From Alteracholeplasma palmae J233 (GTDB taxonomy: Bacteria; Bacillota_I; Bacilli_A; Acholeplasmatales; Acholeplasmataceae), in assembly GCF_000968055.1 (NCBI RefSeq), contig NC_022538.1:372001-436000 (forward strand): a stretch of DNA of 64,000 bases, in the 5' to 3' direction. Shown one piece after another: positions 43,821 to 54,673 of the stretch. The position numbers and the translations under genes are program-made. Under the pieces are notes generated by a model that ran no database searches, had not been told where the DNA came from, and was given only the letters and a program-made list of their open reading frames with translations. Numbering within the stretch: position 1 is the first letter of the stretch; the number at the start of each line of letters is the position of its first letter.

Positions 43821-43841
43821 TATAAAAAAAGGAGAGAGAAA

Positions 43842-44669
43842 ATGAAAAAATTATTAGGGATAGTTATCGCAATCGTATCGGTATTTGTTTTAATTGGTTG
43901 TCAAAGTAAAACGACAATGCCTTCTGTAAATGAAAAGGATGAAGTAAAACTAACATCAAGTGAGTTTAAAACAAAAGTTAATACTTCAAGTATTAATCCA
44001 TCAGACACACTTGAAGTTAACTTTGGCATAGAAATGAATGCAAAAGTTTATGGTCAGACTATTAAAGGAAAAATTTCTTTAGAAGGACTTAAACAAAATG
44101 ATAAGGCATCATTAAAATTAAGCGTAGATGGTAAATCCAATAAAGATAGCATAAAAGGTGATATTAATTTATATCAAAAAGCGGATAAAGCTTATTTAAA
44201 ATTAAACTTAGCTGATACCGATGCTTTAAGCCAATTAGGATTTATTAGTGGAATAAATTTTAAAAATGGAGAATATATTTTACCATATACAGTGCTTGAT
44301 CAAATCAACACTACCTATCCAGATACATCAGATATCTTAGAAGTAATCAATAATGATGAGTTCTTAAATGAATTAATTGCAAAAGGTGGTATCAAGTTTT
44401 ATGAAAATGATAATGATTTTAGAATTAAAATAAACATGACAAAAGACATGCTTGAAAAACTTATAGGAAGCCAACAAAATTTTGATAAATACTTATTTGA
44501 AACTGTCATTGTGGTAAAAGACAAAAAAATAGTAGAAGTAGGTGCTTCTATTGAAATTAAAGTAAAAGAAAATGGATCAAATACTGAAATGAAATTTGAA
44601 GGACTTGTTAAAATTTCAAATAAAAATGTAGATTTACCGGATTTTAGTAATTATAAAGAATTTAAATAA
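43842..44669 (+). CDS. Lipoprotein of unknown function
   Basis: A 275-residue protein. The signal sequence ends in LIGC with C20, predicting a lipoprotein. After a Ser/Thr-rich linker, the rest is beta-rich with repeating short strands such as 'KGKISLEGLKQNDKASLKL' and 'KGDINLYQKADKAYLKLN', which look like the LolA/LppX-like curved sheets of surface lipoproteins. AAAGGAGAGAG precedes the ATG. It follows acpP by 52 bases and may be read through partly. I do not recognise a named family with confidence. Confidence 0.75.
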   Translation: MKKLLGIVIAIVSVFVLIGCQSKTTMPSVNEKDEVKLTSSEFKTKVNTSSINPSDTLEVNFGIEMNAKVYGQTIKGKISLEGLKQNDKASLKLSVDGKSNKDSIKGDINLYQKADKAYLKLNLADTDALSQLGFISGINFKNGEYILPYTVLDQINTTYPDTSDILEVINNDEFLNELIAKGGIKFYENDNDFRIKINMTKDMLEKLIGSQQNFDKYLFETVIVVKDKKIVEVGASIEIKVKENGSNTEMKFEGLVKISNKNVDLPDFSNYKEFK

Positions 44670-44678
44670 TATAGAAAT

Positions 44679-44730
44679 GACTTCTTCTAGTAGTTTAAAA
44701 GACTTTTTGAAGAAGTCTTTTTCTTTTTAT
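44679..44730 (+). terminator. Terminator after the lipoprotein gene
   Basis: GACTTCTTC (44679-44687) pairs with GAAGAAGTC (44709-44717), with a 21-base loop and T-rich tail. Confidence 0.8.
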
Positions 44731-44745
44731 AAAGTGCTTAACGAC

Positions 44746-44774
44746 TTGAAAAAAAGTAGATTTTACCATATAAT
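44746..44774 (+). promoter_or_regulatory. Promoter of leuS
   Basis: TTGAAA (44746-44751), 17 bases, TATAAT (44769-44774). The short leader leaves no room for a T-box before the start at 44798. Confidence 0.75.
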
Positions 44775-44797
44775 GTATGTAATAGAAATGAGGTTTT

Positions 44798-47203
44798 ATG
44801 ATGAAGAATTATGAATATAAAACAATTGAGAAGAAATGGCAAAAACATTGGCTAGAAAACAAACTCTTTAAAACACAAGAAGATAGATTTAGACCTACTT
44901 TTTATTGTTTAGATATGTTTCCTTATCCTTCTGCATCAGGACTTCATGTAGGTCATATCGAAGGTTATTCAGCAAGTGACATCATGAGTAGATTTAAAAG
45001 AATGCAAGGTTACAATGTACTTCATCCTTTTGGATGGGATGCTTTTGGTTTACCTGCAGAGCAGTTTGCGCTTGCAACAGGAAAAGACCCAAGAAGTTTC
45101 ACCTATGAAAATATCAAGAATTTTAAAAGACAAATTATTGAAGCAGGTAAGGGCGTAGATTGGGATAGAGAATTAGCGACTGCAGATCCTAACTATTTTC
45201 AATGGACTCAATGGATTTTTAAGAAACTATATGAAAATAATTTAGCTGTTTTAAAAGATGTAGAAGTTAACTTTTGTGAAGCCTTAGGAACAGTTTTAGC
45301 AAATGATGAAATTGTTACAGTAGATGGAAAAATGTTTTCTGAACGTGGTAATTATCCAGTAGTTAAGAAAGCTATGAGACAATGGGTATTAAAGATTACA
45401 GAATACGCAGATAGATTATTAGAAGATCTAGAATTAGTTGATTGGCCAGAAAATTTAAAAGAAATGCAACGTAATTGGATTGGCAAATCAACTGGGGCAA
45501 TGATTACTTTTAAAACAACTGTTGATGACTATGCGTTTGACATTTTTACAACAAGACCCGATACAATTTATGGAGCTACCTATTGTGTTTTAGCACCAGA
45601 ACATCCGCTTGCACTTGCACTTGCTAGTGATGATGAAAAGGATCAAGTCTTAGAATATATTGAAAAAACTAAACAAAAACAAGAACTTGATAGATTAGCA
45701 TATAAAGAAAAAACAGGTGTATTCACAGGATCATATGCTATTAATCCTGCAAATCAAAAAAGAATTCCTATTTGGCTAGCAGATTACGTTCTTCCTAATT
45801 ATGGTACTGGAGCAGTTATGGCAGTTCCGGCACATGATGATAGAGACTTTGAGTTTGCTCAAAAATACGGACTAGATATCATTGAAGTTATTAAAAATGC
45901 TGAGGATAAAGCTTTTACAGGTGATGGCATTCATTTTAATAGTGGTATTTTAGATGGTTTAAATAATGAAGATGCTAAAAATAAAATCATTGCTGATTTA
46001 GAAAAAAGACAAATTGGATATTCACATAGTAACTATAAATTAAGAGATTGGGTTTTCTCAAGACAAAGATATTGGGGTGAACCGTTCCCTGTCATTTATG
46101 ATGAAAATGGAAATATTCATTTACTAGAAGATAATGAATTACCTCTAGAATTACCAGTATTAGATAATATTAGACCTAGTGGTACAGGTGAGTCACCACT
46201 TGCTAATGCTACTGAATGGTTATATGTTTCTAATAAAGGTAAAAGAGATACAAATACGATGCCACAACTTGCTGGTAGTTCATGGTATTACATAGGATAT
46301 ATCTTAAAAAATCATTTAGGAATGATTCCTTTAAATTCGCCTGAAGCCAAAAGCTTGTTAGATCAATTTTTACCAGTAGATTTATACATTGGTGGAACAG
46401 AACATGCTGTAGGTCACTTATTATACGCAAGATTCTGGCATAAGTTTTTATATGACTTAGGATTAGTATCTACTAAAGAGCCGTTTAAAAAATTAGTAAA
46501 TCAAGGAATGATTTTAGGTTCAGATCATTCTAAAATGAGTAAATCTAGAAACAATGGTGTAAGTCCTGATGAAGTTATTTCTACACACGGGGCAGATGCT
46601 TTAAGATTATATGAAATGTTTATGGGACCATTAGAAGCAGAAAAACCATGGTCAACTGATGGACTAGATGGTGCGAAAAGATTTTTAGATAGAGTATGGA
46701 GAATGTTTGATTTTGAAATTACTGAAGAAAATCAAGAATCTTTAGAAACTGTTTATCATCAAACAATTAAAAAAGTTACAGAAGATTATGAAAAACTTGG
46801 ATTTAACACTGCAATCAGTCAAATGATGATATTTGTAAATGAAGTTTATAAATTAAAGAAAATCGGTAAGAAACAAGCTAGAGGCTTTTTACAATTATTA
46901 AATCCGATTGCACCACATATGACAGAAGAATTAAATCAAGATGTTTTAAACTACCATGAAGAGTTAATTTATTCTGAATGGCCTTTATTTGATGAAAAGT
47001 ATCTAGTAGTTTCACATGTTGAACTTGTTGTTCAAGTGAATGGAAAATTACGAGCTAAAATAGAAATAGAAGTAGATACTAAACAAGAAGTAATTGAAGC
47101 ACTTGCTTTAAAAGAAGAGAATGTAATGAAGTTTACTGAAGGATTAACCATCAGAAAAATAATTTATGTTCCAAATAAATTATTAAATATAGTAGTTGCA
47201 TGA
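44798..47203 (+). CDS. leuS: Leucyl-tRNA synthetase
   Basis: LeuRS charges tRNA(Leu). The 801-residue enzyme has the class I HIGH motif as HVGH (near residue 46, in '[15 protein letters not shown]') and KMSKS at ~579-583. The CP1 editing domain is visible through '[21 protein letters not shown]' and '[12 protein letters not shown]'. Length is that of Firmicute LeuRS. Two adjacent ATG codons (44798 and 44801) both fit the GAGG site. Unlike pheST in this window it shows no T-box. Confidence 0.97.
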   Translation: MMKNYEYKTIEKKWQKHWLENKLFKTQEDRFRPTFYCLDMFPYPSASGLHVGHIEGYSASDIMSRFKRMQGYNVLHPFGWDAFGLPAEQFALATGKDPRSFTYENIKNFKRQIIEAGKGVDWDRELATADPNYFQWTQWIFKKLYENNLAVLKDVEVNFCEALGTVLANDEIVTVDGKMFSERGNYPVVKKAMRQWVLKITEYADRLLEDLELVDWPENLKEMQRNWIGKSTGAMITFKTTVDDYAFDIFTTRPDTIYGATYCVLAPEHPLALALASDDEKDQVLEYIEKTKQKQELDRLAYKEKTGVFTGSYAINPANQKRIPIWLADYVLPNYGTGAVMAVPAHDDRDFEFAQKYGLDIIEVIKNAEDKAFTGDGIHFNSGILDGLNNEDAKNKIIADLEKRQIGYSHSNYKLRDWVFSRQRYWGEPFPVIYDENGNIHLLEDNELPLELPVLDNIRPSGTGESPLANATEWLYVSNKGKRDTNTMPQLAGSSWYYIGYILKNHLGMIPLNSPEAKSLLDQFLPVDLYIGGTEHAVGHLLYARFWHKFLYDLGLVSTKEPFKKLVNQGMILGSDHSKMSKSRNNGVSPDEVISTHGADALRLYEMFMGPLEAEKPWSTDGLDGAKRFLDRVWRMFDFEITEENQESLETVYHQTIKKVTEDYEKLGFNTAISQMMIFVNEVYKLKKIGKKQARGFLQLLNPIAPHMTEELNQDVLNYHEELIYSEWPLFDEKYLVVSHVELVVQVNGKLRAKIEIEVDTKQEVIEALALKEENVMKFTEGLTIRKIIYVPNKLLNIVVA

Positions 47204-47210
47204 AAAGAAG

Positions 47211-47252
47211 AATAATGGTTTTTAGTATGTACTTAAAATCATTATTTTTTTA
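47211..47252 (+). terminator. Terminator after leuS
   Basis: AATAATGGTTTT pairs with AAAATCATTATT (one G-T pair), then a T-tract. Confidence 0.85.
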
Positions 47253-47293
47253 TCCTCTAAACACTAAAAAATATAAAATATAAGGAGTTAATG

Positions 47294-47833
47294 ATGAATA
47301 AAGAAATTTCAAATAGAAATGATGAAGAAAAATATGATGTCATTGTCAAAAGACTAAAATCTCGTGGAGTAGAATTAGAAGATATAGCAGTTATCACATA
47401 TGATTTACAGTCTAAATACATCAAAGGTTTAAAAAAAGAAACATGCTTAGAACATGTCAAAAGAGTAATTATGAAAAGAGAAGTTCAACACGCTGTTTTA
47501 ACTGGAATAGAATTAGATGTTTTAGCAGAAGAAAATAAACTATCTGAACCACTATCAACACTATTATTAAATGATTATGGTTTGTATGGGATAGATGAAA
47601 TCTTAGCACTTTCAATTGTTAATGTTTACGGATCAATTGGGTTGACTAACTTTGGCTATGTAGATAAAGTTAAACCTGGCATTATCGGTAAATTGGATTC
47701 TAAAAATGAAGGTAAAGTAGTTTGTAATACTTTCTTAGATGATATTGTTGGTGCGATTGCTGCGGCAGCCGCAAGCTCTGTTGCACATAGATATGCAGAA
47801 AATGATTTTGTCGTGGATGCTTATAAAAAATAA
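47294..47833 (+). CDS. pgpA: Phosphatidylglycerophosphatase A family protein (YutG-like)
   Basis: A 179-residue protein of the PgpA family, which removes phosphate from phosphatidylglycerophosphate. 'GIDEILALSIVNVYGSIGLTNFGYVDKVKPG' and 'NTFLDDIVGAIAAAAASSVAHRY' are the conserved parts. The N-terminal ~70 residues (DVIVKRLKSRGVELEDIA) form the extra domain of the Bacillus YutG group. The second of two ATG codons (47294) is better spaced from AAGGAG. It is a single gene, convergent with the mnmM/ytqA pair. Confidence 0.88.
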   Translation: MNKEISNRNDEEKYDVIVKRLKSRGVELEDIAVITYDLQSKYIKGLKKETCLEHVKRVIMKREVQHAVLTGIELDVLAEENKLSEPLSTLLLNDYGLYGIDEILALSIVNVYGSIGLTNFGYVDKVKPGIIGKLDSKNEGKVVCNTFLDDIVGAIAAAAASSVAHRYAENDFVVDAYKK

Positions 47834-47862
47834 TGCGAAAATTAACTTATACTACTAAAATA

Positions 47863-47895
47863 AAAAAATGAATCTTTTGAAAGGTTCATTTTTTA
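47863..47895. terminator. Bidirectional terminator between pgpA and mnmM
   Basis: AAAAAATGAATCTTT (47863-47877) pairs with AAAGGTTCATTTTTT (47880-47894), with one T-G pair and self-complementary A/T tracts. Confidence 0.8.
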
Positions 47896-47900
47896 ATAAT

Positions 47901-48422
47901 TTACCTATTATTTACAAAATATATATAAGGAGCATTTTCTCTATTTTCTATTTCAATTTTTAATACAGGAGTAGAAATAGTAGAGAATAGATCTTTTAAC
48001 ATCATAGATTCTAAATAACCTTCTTCATGACCTGGATAAACTACGATAAGTATAAAGATATTATTTAAATTAAGCAGTTGATTTATAGTTTTATGAGTAG
48101 TGTCTTTTAATGTTGTGATAGATTTATCACCATTAGGTAAATACCCTAAATTAAAAATAACACCATTAAACTTATCAACATGTAAAGTTATATTTTCAAA
48201 AGAGTCATGAATTAAAGTAACATTCCTTAAATCTTTAGTTTTAGTTTGTGTCTCATGAATTGCTTTTTCTTGTATATCAAAACCATAAACATGTTTACAA
48301 ATTGAGGCCAAAAATAAAGTATCATAGCCATTTCCTACAGTAGCATCTATGATGATATCATCTTTTGATATGTGATCTTTTAATATTTTATGAGCAATAT
48401 CAATTATCTTTACTTGCTTCAT
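47901..48422 (-). CDS. mnmM: YtqB/MnmM-type SAM-dependent tRNA methyltransferase
   Basis: A 173-residue class I methyltransferase. The SAM site 'DATVGNGYDTLFLASI' and acidic 'GFDIQEKAI' are clear, and 'NLGYLPNGDKSITT' with 'VVYPGHEEGYLE' are diagnostic of the YtqB family. Bacillus YtqB was shown to be MnmM, which completes mnm5s2U at tRNA position 34. I start at the ATG at 48422; a GTG nine bases upstream overlaps the AAGGTGAT ribosome site. It overlaps the ytqA end by 23 bases, and the pair is conserved in Firmicutes. Confidence 0.9.
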   Translation of the reverse strand: MKQVKIIDIAHKILKDHISKDDIIIDATVGNGYDTLFLASICKHVYGFDIQEKAIHETQTKTKDLRNVTLIHDSFENITLHVDKFNGVIFNLGYLPNGDKSITTLKDTTHKTINQLLNLNNIFILIVVYPGHEEGYLESMMLKDLFSTISTPVLKIEIENRENAPYIYFVNNR

Positions 48423-49344
48423 AACAATCACCTTGATAAAGATTTAAAGCACGCAACTTTTTATCAATCTCATTGCTAACAACAAATTTTTTCTTAGTCC
48501 AATGAGGCGCGATTAGCATAGTAGGTGGTGCATCACCTGTAATTCTATGAATAATAATATCTTTTCTTAAGACACTGATTTGTTCAACAACAATATCTAC
48601 ATAAGCTTCTAATGTAAGAAGTTCCCAAGGGTTTTTTAAATATTGGAAACCCATTTTTGTTTTTTCCATTAAGTGTAACATATGGATTTTAATCCCTTGA
48701 ATATCTAGAGTATTTAAGTGTTTAACAGTTTCTACCATCATTTCTTTTGTTTCAAAAGGTAGACCATTAATAATGTGCACAACAACTTCGATATTATGTG
48801 CTCTTAAACGTTTGACTGCATCATCAAAACAAGCAAGATCATGAGCTCTATTAATTAAATCAGATGTTTTTTGGTGCATTGTTTGTAATCCAAGTTCAAT
48901 TTGAACAGGCATTCTTGTATTAAGTTCACCTAAGTATTCAACAACATCATTAGGCAAGCAATCAGGTCTTGTACCAATGCTTAACATAACAATATTAGGA
49001 TCAAGTGTGATTGCCTCTTCATAAAGTTCTTGTAGTCTTTTTAAAGGAGCATGAGTATTAGTATTTGCTTGAAAATAAGCAATATAGTAGCCATCACTCC
49101 ATTTTTGATGCATCATTTTTTTGATTTTATCAAATTGTTCTGAAAGAGGTTCACGTTTGTTTCCGGCAAAATCTCCACTTCCCATAAAAGAACAAAAAGT
49201 ACAGCCACCAGAAGCAACCGTTCCATCAATATTTGGGCAGGTAAAACCGCCATTTAAAGGTATTTTAAAAACCTTTTTATTATATTTACTACGATAGTAG
49301 TTATTTAATGTATTATAATGTTTTTCTTCTGTAAATAGTTCCAT
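48400..49344 (-). CDS. ytqA: YtqA-type radical SAM protein (TIGR01212 family)
   Basis: A 314-residue radical SAM protein. The N-terminal region 'PLNGGFTCPNIDGTVASGG' and 'CTFCSF' hold the three iron-sulfur Cys with the longer first spacing typical of the Elp3-like YtqA family. 'YFQANTNTHAPLKRLQELYE' and 'LSIGTRPDC' are also conserved. The ATG at 49344 follows GGTGA. It is co-transcribed with mnmM, and the strong pairing across Firmicutes suggests a shared role in tRNA wobble modification, which is inference from context. Confidence 0.9.
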   Translation of the reverse strand: MELFTEEKHYNTLNNYYRSKYNKKVFKIPLNGGFTCPNIDGTVASGGCTFCSFMGSGDFAGNKREPLSEQFDKIKKMMHQKWSDGYYIAYFQANTNTHAPLKRLQELYEEAITLDPNIVMLSIGTRPDCLPNDVVEYLGELNTRMPVQIELGLQTMHQKTSDLINRAHDLACFDDAVKRLRAHNIEVVVHIINGLPFETKEMMVETVKHLNTLDIQGIKIHMLHLMEKTKMGFQYLKNPWELLTLEAYVDIVVEQISVLRKDIIIHRITGDAPPTMLIAPHWTKKKFVVSNEIDKKLRALNLYQGDCYEASKDN

Positions 49345-49416
49345 ATTTTTCACCACTATTATTTTATCATAAACTTCCTTACTATGTTATAATAATAATT
49401 AGGAGCTGAAGCGAAA

Positions 49417-50175
49417 ATGTATAAGAAATTAAAAATCAGTCTATTCTCACCAGCACAAATTATTGAATTAATTAACGATAAATGGAGATCTATTTGGATT
49501 TATTTTTTTTCTATCGTTCTTTTTTTAATGATTCCAACAGTTATTGTAAATACTATGGAAAAAGGGATGAGTGTCTTTCAATATAGGGCATTATCAGAAG
49601 TTATTAAAAATGAAGTTAGGGTAGATGGAAAAATTACAAATGGTATTTTAGAAACTAATAATAATGTCCATGTTAAGTTTGATCAATTCGATTTATATAT
49701 TGTAAAAGATAAAATTGATATGCAATTGACTAGTACACATATGATAATCTTAGAAAAAGATAAAGTACATTATTTATTTAGAGAAATGCCTGTTACATCT
49801 TCTAGTTATAAAGAAATTGGTTTAGAAAATTATGACTTTTTAGATATTTCAAGTAAAAATCAAAATATTTTTCTAAATAGTATGGATACCTTCTTTTCGA
49901 TTAACAAGGCTAGTATTGTAAGTTTAGTTATTTTAGTTGATTGGCTTGGAATTGTCATTGACTTATTACTAGTTGTATTAGTTATATCATTCTTTAATTT
50001 TAAACCGGTACCATTTAAGTATAAATTTAAAGTAAACATTTATGCATCTACTATTTATGTATTGTTTAATTTTTTTGCAGTATTATTTCAAATACAATTT
50101 ATTGCATATATAGGGATTGTTTTAATGTTTGTTTATTCAAACAAGGCATTTAGTAGAGTTATATCAATCAGGTGA
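49417..50175 (+). CDS. DUF1189-family membrane protein
   Basis: A 252-residue protein. The N-terminal 'SLFSPAQIIELINDKWRSIWIYF' resembles DUF1189, followed by one helix (~26-46), an extracellular domain to ~165 and three to four helices to the C-terminus. An extended -10 (TGtTATAAT, TATAAT at 49388-49393) and TTAGGAGC precede the ATG. Its stop overlaps the start region of polC. Function unknown; the link with the polymerase is probably only transcriptional. Confidence 0.8.
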   Translation: MYKKLKISLFSPAQIIELINDKWRSIWIYFFSIVLFLMIPTVIVNTMEKGMSVFQYRALSEVIKNEVRVDGKITNGILETNNNVHVKFDQFDLYIVKDKIDMQLTSTHMIILEKDKVHYLFREMPVTSSSYKEIGLENYDFLDISSKNQNIFLNSMDTFFSINKASIVSLVILVDWLGIVIDLLLVVLVISFFNFKPVPFKYKFKVNIYASTIYVLFNFFAVLFQIQFIAYIGIVLMFVYSNKAFSRVISIR

Positions 50176-50180
50176 GTAGA

Positions 50181-53100
50181 ATGGAACAAAATAAAAATAA
50201 ATTTAATCTTTTTTTAGAACAGTCAAGATTTAGCAATGATGTTTTAAAAAATGCATTATTAGAATATGTAGAAGTAGACCGCAAAGAAAAAAAGTGGTCT
50301 TTTCATATTTTATTAGATGAAGTCATTTCACCTCATGAAATTACGATTCTAATTAATCAACTTCAAAGTTTTTTTACAATCCCTAGAAAAGTTTTAAGTG
50401 TAGATTTTAAACTTACTTTTAAGAATAAAGATTTAAAAACATATTCTAAAGAATATTATGAATATATTATTGGTAAAGTTGCTGCTGAAAAACCTAGTTT
50501 ACTAATTTTTAAAAACTTTGAATCAGTTTATGAAAAATCAATTTATAAAATAACAGTTGATAAAGATTCTAAACAAGTTGAACGCTACTTTAAAGAACTT
50601 GAAAAAGCTTTCTTAAAATATGGGATTGAAACTAAATTTGAATTAGTTATTAATGAAAAATTAGAAACCGCTTCTGAACAAATTGAAAAAGCGAAACTTG
50701 AACACGAAGAACTTGTTAAAAAACAACAGACTTTTGTGGAAAAAGTGGTTACAGAAAAAGTTCAATTTACTAGAAACAGTAGTCCTAGTGCAGTTTCTAT
50801 TACAGAAATTCCAGCAACACAATATGACCTAGATAAGTATCAAAATGAAAAAGGCGATACTAACTTCTTAATCGAAGGAGAAGTTTTAAGTAAAGAACAA
50901 AGACAGTTAACAAATACAACGTTACTGACATTAAGTGTTGCTGATAAGAATGATGCAATCGTAATAAAACAGTTTTTAAGAAAGCCAAAAGATTTTGAAT
51001 TATCAGATTCTATTAAAACTGGGGATATGATTCAAATATCAGGTAGAGCAGTTTATGATACATATCAATCAGATGTTGTAATTATTGCTAACTCAATTTA
51101 TAGTTTAGAAAGAAAAGAAAAAGAAGTTAGAGTAGATAAAGCTAGACAAAAAAGAATTGAATTTCACGTACATACAAAAATGTCAAACATGGATGCCATC
51201 GCAAGTGCTTCTGATTACATAGCATTAGCAGAAAGTTGGGGGCATGAAGCGATTGCGATCACAGATCATAATGGAGTTTATGCATATCCAGAAATAGCAT
51301 CAGCTGTCAAAGGAAAAAATATTAAACCAATTTATGGTGTTGAGTTAGATTTTGTTGATGAAAATGATTTTAAGATTACTAACAAAGTAGAAAATGACTT
51401 TTTATTAAAAGATGCTACATATGTTGTTTTTGATATTGAAACAACAGGGCTTTCTAGTGCAAGAGATAAAATTATTGAAATTGCTGGTGTAAAAGTTCAA
51501 GCAGGTGCAATCACAGAAACCTATCAAACTTTTATTAATCCTGAACAAGAACTTTCTGAATTTACTAAAAACTTAACTAACATCACAGATGAAATGGTTT
51601 TAACAGCTAGAACCATTGATGAAGTTTTACCAGAGTTTATCGAATTTACTAAAGGCTCTGTACTTGTTGCTCATAATGCACTTTTTGATATTGGACATAT
51701 TTATGAAAAATCAAGACAGTTAAATATTACATTAGAAGATTATCCAATTATAGATACACTAGGTATTGCTAGATATTTTTATCATGAAGAATTAAAGAGA
51801 TTTAATTTAAAAGCTTTAACGAAATACTTTAAAGTTAAGTTAGAATCGCACCATAGAGCTGATGATGATGCGAAAGCTACTGCTCATGTCTTTTTAGCAA
51901 TGTTAAATGATTTAATGAATAAAAATATTTCTAATTTTAGTCAAATTAATGAAGCTATTGCAATAGAAGATGCTTGGAAACATCAAAGACCTTATCATAT
52001 CAACGTGCTTGCTAAAAATCAAGTTGGATATAAAAATATCTTTAAAATTGTAAGTGATTCACTAACAAACCATTTTTATAAAGGACCAAGAACACTAAAA
52101 TCTGTTTTAACTAAATATAGAGAAGGTATTTTAGTGGGAAGTAGCTGTGCTAATGGAGATGTCTTTGAAGCTGCTCTTAATTTAAGTGATCAAGAATTAG
52201 AAGAAAAAATTGGATTTTACGATTATATTGAAGTTCAACCACCAATTGCATATAAGCATTTAATGCATGATATTGGTGAAAATGGACCTGAAATTATTAA
52301 TGAAGTAATTAAAAAAATAATTTTCAAGGCAAAAGAACAAAATAAAATTGTCATTGCATCATCAGATGCACATTACTTAAATCCAGAAGATAGAGTATAT
52401 AGAGAAATTTATATTAGAACTAAACTTGTAGGTGGAGGCATTCACTCACTTGCTAGATATGATGTACTACCAGATAACTATTTACTAACAACACATGAAA
52501 TGCTAGAACAGTTTGCCTTTTTAGGTGCTGATTTATGTGAAGAGATTGTGATTAGAAATACACACTTATTAAATGAAAAAATAGAAACGATTCAAGCCTT
52601 CCCTAAAGATTTATATTCTTTAAAAGATGATGCCTTTAAAGACTCATTAGGGGTTGAAAGTATCACTGAAGAGATGAAACGTTTAATTTATGATAAGGTG
52701 AGTGCCATGTATGGTGCTAACCCACATGAAATTGTAACCGCAAGACTTAAAAAAGAATTAAAAAGTATTATAGATAATGGATTTGCCCCAATTTACTATA
52801 TCTCACATTTACTTGTTAAAAAGTCATTAGAAGATGGCTATTTAGTCGGATCACGTGGATCTGTTGGATCATCGTTTGTTGCAACGATGTTAGACATCAC
52901 AGAAGTCAATCCATTAAGCCCACATTACCGCTGTCCAAAATGTCAATTTACTATTTTTAAAATGACAGATGAAGAAGTAACAGAACACGGAATTAAAGAC
53001 GCTGATAGACCATTTTTAGAAAAACTTCAAAAAGTGAATTCAGGATATGATCTACCAGATATGAAATGTCCTTGTTGCGAAGAAAATTTAGCTAAAGATG

Positions 53101-54647
53101 GACATGATATTCCTTTTGAGACCTTCTTAGGGTTTAAGGGAGATAAAGTGCCTGATATTGATTTAAACTTTGCAGGAGATTACCAAAGTAAAGCCCACTC
53201 TTATGTTCGTGAACTACTAGGAGAAGATTATACATTTAGGGCAGGAACTATTCAAACAGTTGCTGAAAAGAATGCCTATGGTTATGTAAAGGGATATTTA
53301 GAAGATAAAAATATTTATGCTAGAACTGCACAAATAGCTAGACTTGCTAAAGGTATTGAAGGCGTTAAAAGGTCAACAGGACAACACCCTGGTGGAATCG
53401 TTGTTGTGCCAAAAGATCATACTATTTATGATGTAACACCAATACAATACCCAGCTGATGATACTAATTCTGAATGGAAAACAACGCACTTTGATTACCA
53501 TTCATTTGAATCCAATTTATTAAAACTAGATATACTAGGACACGATGATCCTATGTTAATTAAATTCTTAATGGATTATGTTAAAGAACATCCAGATGAG
53601 TTTCCATTCAAAAAGGCTCAGGATATTCCACTAGACGATCAAAAAGTATATCAATTATTTGCAGGAACTCAAATTATTGGTGTAACTCCTGAAGAAATTC
53701 AAAGCGAGATTGCATCCTATGCTATTCCTGAGTTCGGAACACCTTTTACTAGACAAATGTTAAAAGATACTAAACCTACAACATTTGCAGGATTAGTTAA
53801 AATATCAGGACTTGCACATGGTACAGACGTTTGGTTAAAAAATGCACAAGACTTGGTTCTAGGAACGACAGATCATGGAAAAATTGATTTTGAAGATATT
53901 ATTGGGTGTCGTGACGATATCATGGTTCAATTAATGGAATTTGGATTAGAACCAGCAAAAGCTTTTGAAATTATGGAATTCGTTAGAAAAGGTAAGCCAA
54001 GTAAAGATCCTAAAAAATGGGCAGTTTATGAACAAGAAATGCGTAAAAGCGATGTACCTGAATGGTATATATGGTCTGCAGGAAAAATTAAGTATATGTT
54101 CCCTAAAGCGCATGCTACTGCCTATGTGATTATGGCAATGAGAATTGCATGGTTTAAAATCCACAAACCCCTACTATTCTATAGTGGATTCTTCTCAAAA
54201 AGAGCTTCACAATTTGATTATGATGTGATGACATCTGGATATAATGCAATTAGAAATAAATTAGTTGAGTATAGTAAAGAAAGTTCATTTAATTTAAAAG
54301 TAAAAGACGAAAACTTAATTGTTACATTAGGAGTAGCTTTAGAAATGACTAAAAGAGGCTTTAAGTTTTTACCTTTAGATATAGATAAATCGCTTGCGAC
54401 AACTTTTAAAATGGAAGAAGATGGACTTAGAATGCCTTTTACATCAATTGATGGGTTGGGTGAGGCAGTTGCTATTGATATTGAAGAGAAAAGAAATCAA
54501 AAACCATTTACGAGTAAAAAAGATATCAAATCACGCACTAGAATTAATAAAACAATTTTTGAAAAAATGGAATCAAGTGGTGTATTTGAACATTTAGAGG
54601 AAGAAAGTGAAGCATTGGATCAAGGATTGTTTGCTGATTTTTCTTAA
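50181..54647 (+). CDS. polC: DNA polymerase III alpha subunit, PolC type
   Basis: The replicative polymerase of low-GC Gram-positives, 1488 residues. In order: N-terminal domains, an OB domain (~230-310), the first half of the PHP domain ('FHVHTKMSNMDA' ~327, 'ITDHNGVYAYPE' ~365), an inserted proofreading exonuclease ('VFDIETTGL' ~417, 'VAHNALFDIGHIYE' ~495, 'HHRADDDAKATAHVF' ~557), the rest of PHP, the polymerase palm with 'GSRGSVGSS' (~890), a four-Cys zinc finger ('CPKC' ~920, 'CPCC' ~965) and 'PDIDLNF' (~991), then 'TGQHPGG'. I start at the ATG at 50181 behind GGTGAG; a GTG nine bases earlier overlaps that site. Confidence 0.97.
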   Translation: MEQNKNKFNLFLEQSRFSNDVLKNALLEYVEVDRKEKKWSFHILLDEVISPHEITILINQLQSFFTIPRKVLSVDFKLTFKNKDLKTYSKEYYEYIIGKVAAEKPSLLIFKNFESVYEKSIYKITVDKDSKQVERYFKELEKAFLKYGIETKFELVINEKLETASEQIEKAKLEHEELVKKQQTFVEKVVTEKVQFTRNSSPSAVSITEIPATQYDLDKYQNEKGDTNFLIEGEVLSKEQRQLTNTTLLTLSVADKNDAIVIKQFLRKPKDFELSDSIKTGDMIQISGRAVYDTYQSDVVIIANSIYSLERKEKEVRVDKARQKRIEFHVHTKMSNMDAIASASDYIALAESWGHEAIAITDHNGVYAYPEIASAVKGKNIKPIYGVELDFVDENDFKITNKVENDFLLKDATYVVFDIETTGLSSARDKIIEIAGVKVQAGAITETYQTFINPEQELSEFTKNLTNITDEMVLTARTIDEVLPEFIEFTKGSVLVAHNALFDIGHIYEKSRQLNITLEDYPIIDTLGIARYFYHEELKRFNLKALTKYFKVKLESHHRADDDAKATAHVFLAMLNDLMNKNISNFSQINEAIAIEDAWKHQRPYHINVLAKNQVGYKNIFKIVSDSLTNHFYKGPRTLKSVLTKYREGILVGSSCANGDVFEAALNLSDQELEEKIGFYDYIEVQPPIAYKHLMHDIGENGPEIINEVIKKIIFKAKEQNKIVIASSDAHYLNPEDRVYREIYIRTKLVGGGIHSLARYDVLPDNYLLTTHEMLEQFAFLGADLCEEIVIRNTHLLNEKIETIQAFPKDLYSLKDDAFKDSLGVESITEEMKRLIYDKVSAMYGANPHEIVTARLKKELKSIIDNGFAPIYYISHLLVKKSLEDGYLVGSRGSVGSSFVATMLDITEVNPLSPHYRCPKCQFTIFKMTDEEVTEHGIKDADRPFLEKLQKVNSGYDLPDMKCPCCEENLAKDGHDIPFETFLGFKGDKVPDIDLNFAGDYQSKAHSYVRELLGEDYTFRAGTIQTVAEKNAYGYVKGYLEDKNIYARTAQIARLAKGIEGVKRSTGQHPGGIVVVPKDHTIYDVTPIQYPADDTNSEWKTTHFDYHSFESNLLKLDILGHDDPMLIKFLMDYVKEHPDEFPFKKAQDIPLDDQKVYQLFAGTQIIGVTPEEIQSEIASYAIPEFGTPFTRQMLKDTKPTTFAGLVKISGLAHGTDVWLKNAQDLVLGTTDHGKIDFEDIIGCRDDIMVQLMEFGLEPAKAFEIMEFVRKGKPSKDPKKWAVYEQEMRKSDVPEWYIWSAGKIKYMFPKAHATAYVIMAMRIAWFKIHKPLLFYSGFFSKRASQFDYDVMTSGYNAIRNKLVEYSKESSFNLKVKDENLIVTLGVALEMTKRGFKFLPLDIDKSLATTFKMEEDGLRMPFTSIDGLGEAVAIDIEEKRNQKPFTSKKDIKSRTRINKTIFEKMESSGVFEHLEEESEALDQGLFADFS

Positions 54648-54673
54648 AAAATAGAATTTAAACTTAATTTAAG

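Noticed and set aside
44731-44797. T-box for leuS
   Set aside because: Only about 17 bases separate the likely transcript start from the ATG, and no AAGGTGGTACCGCG-like sequence is present.
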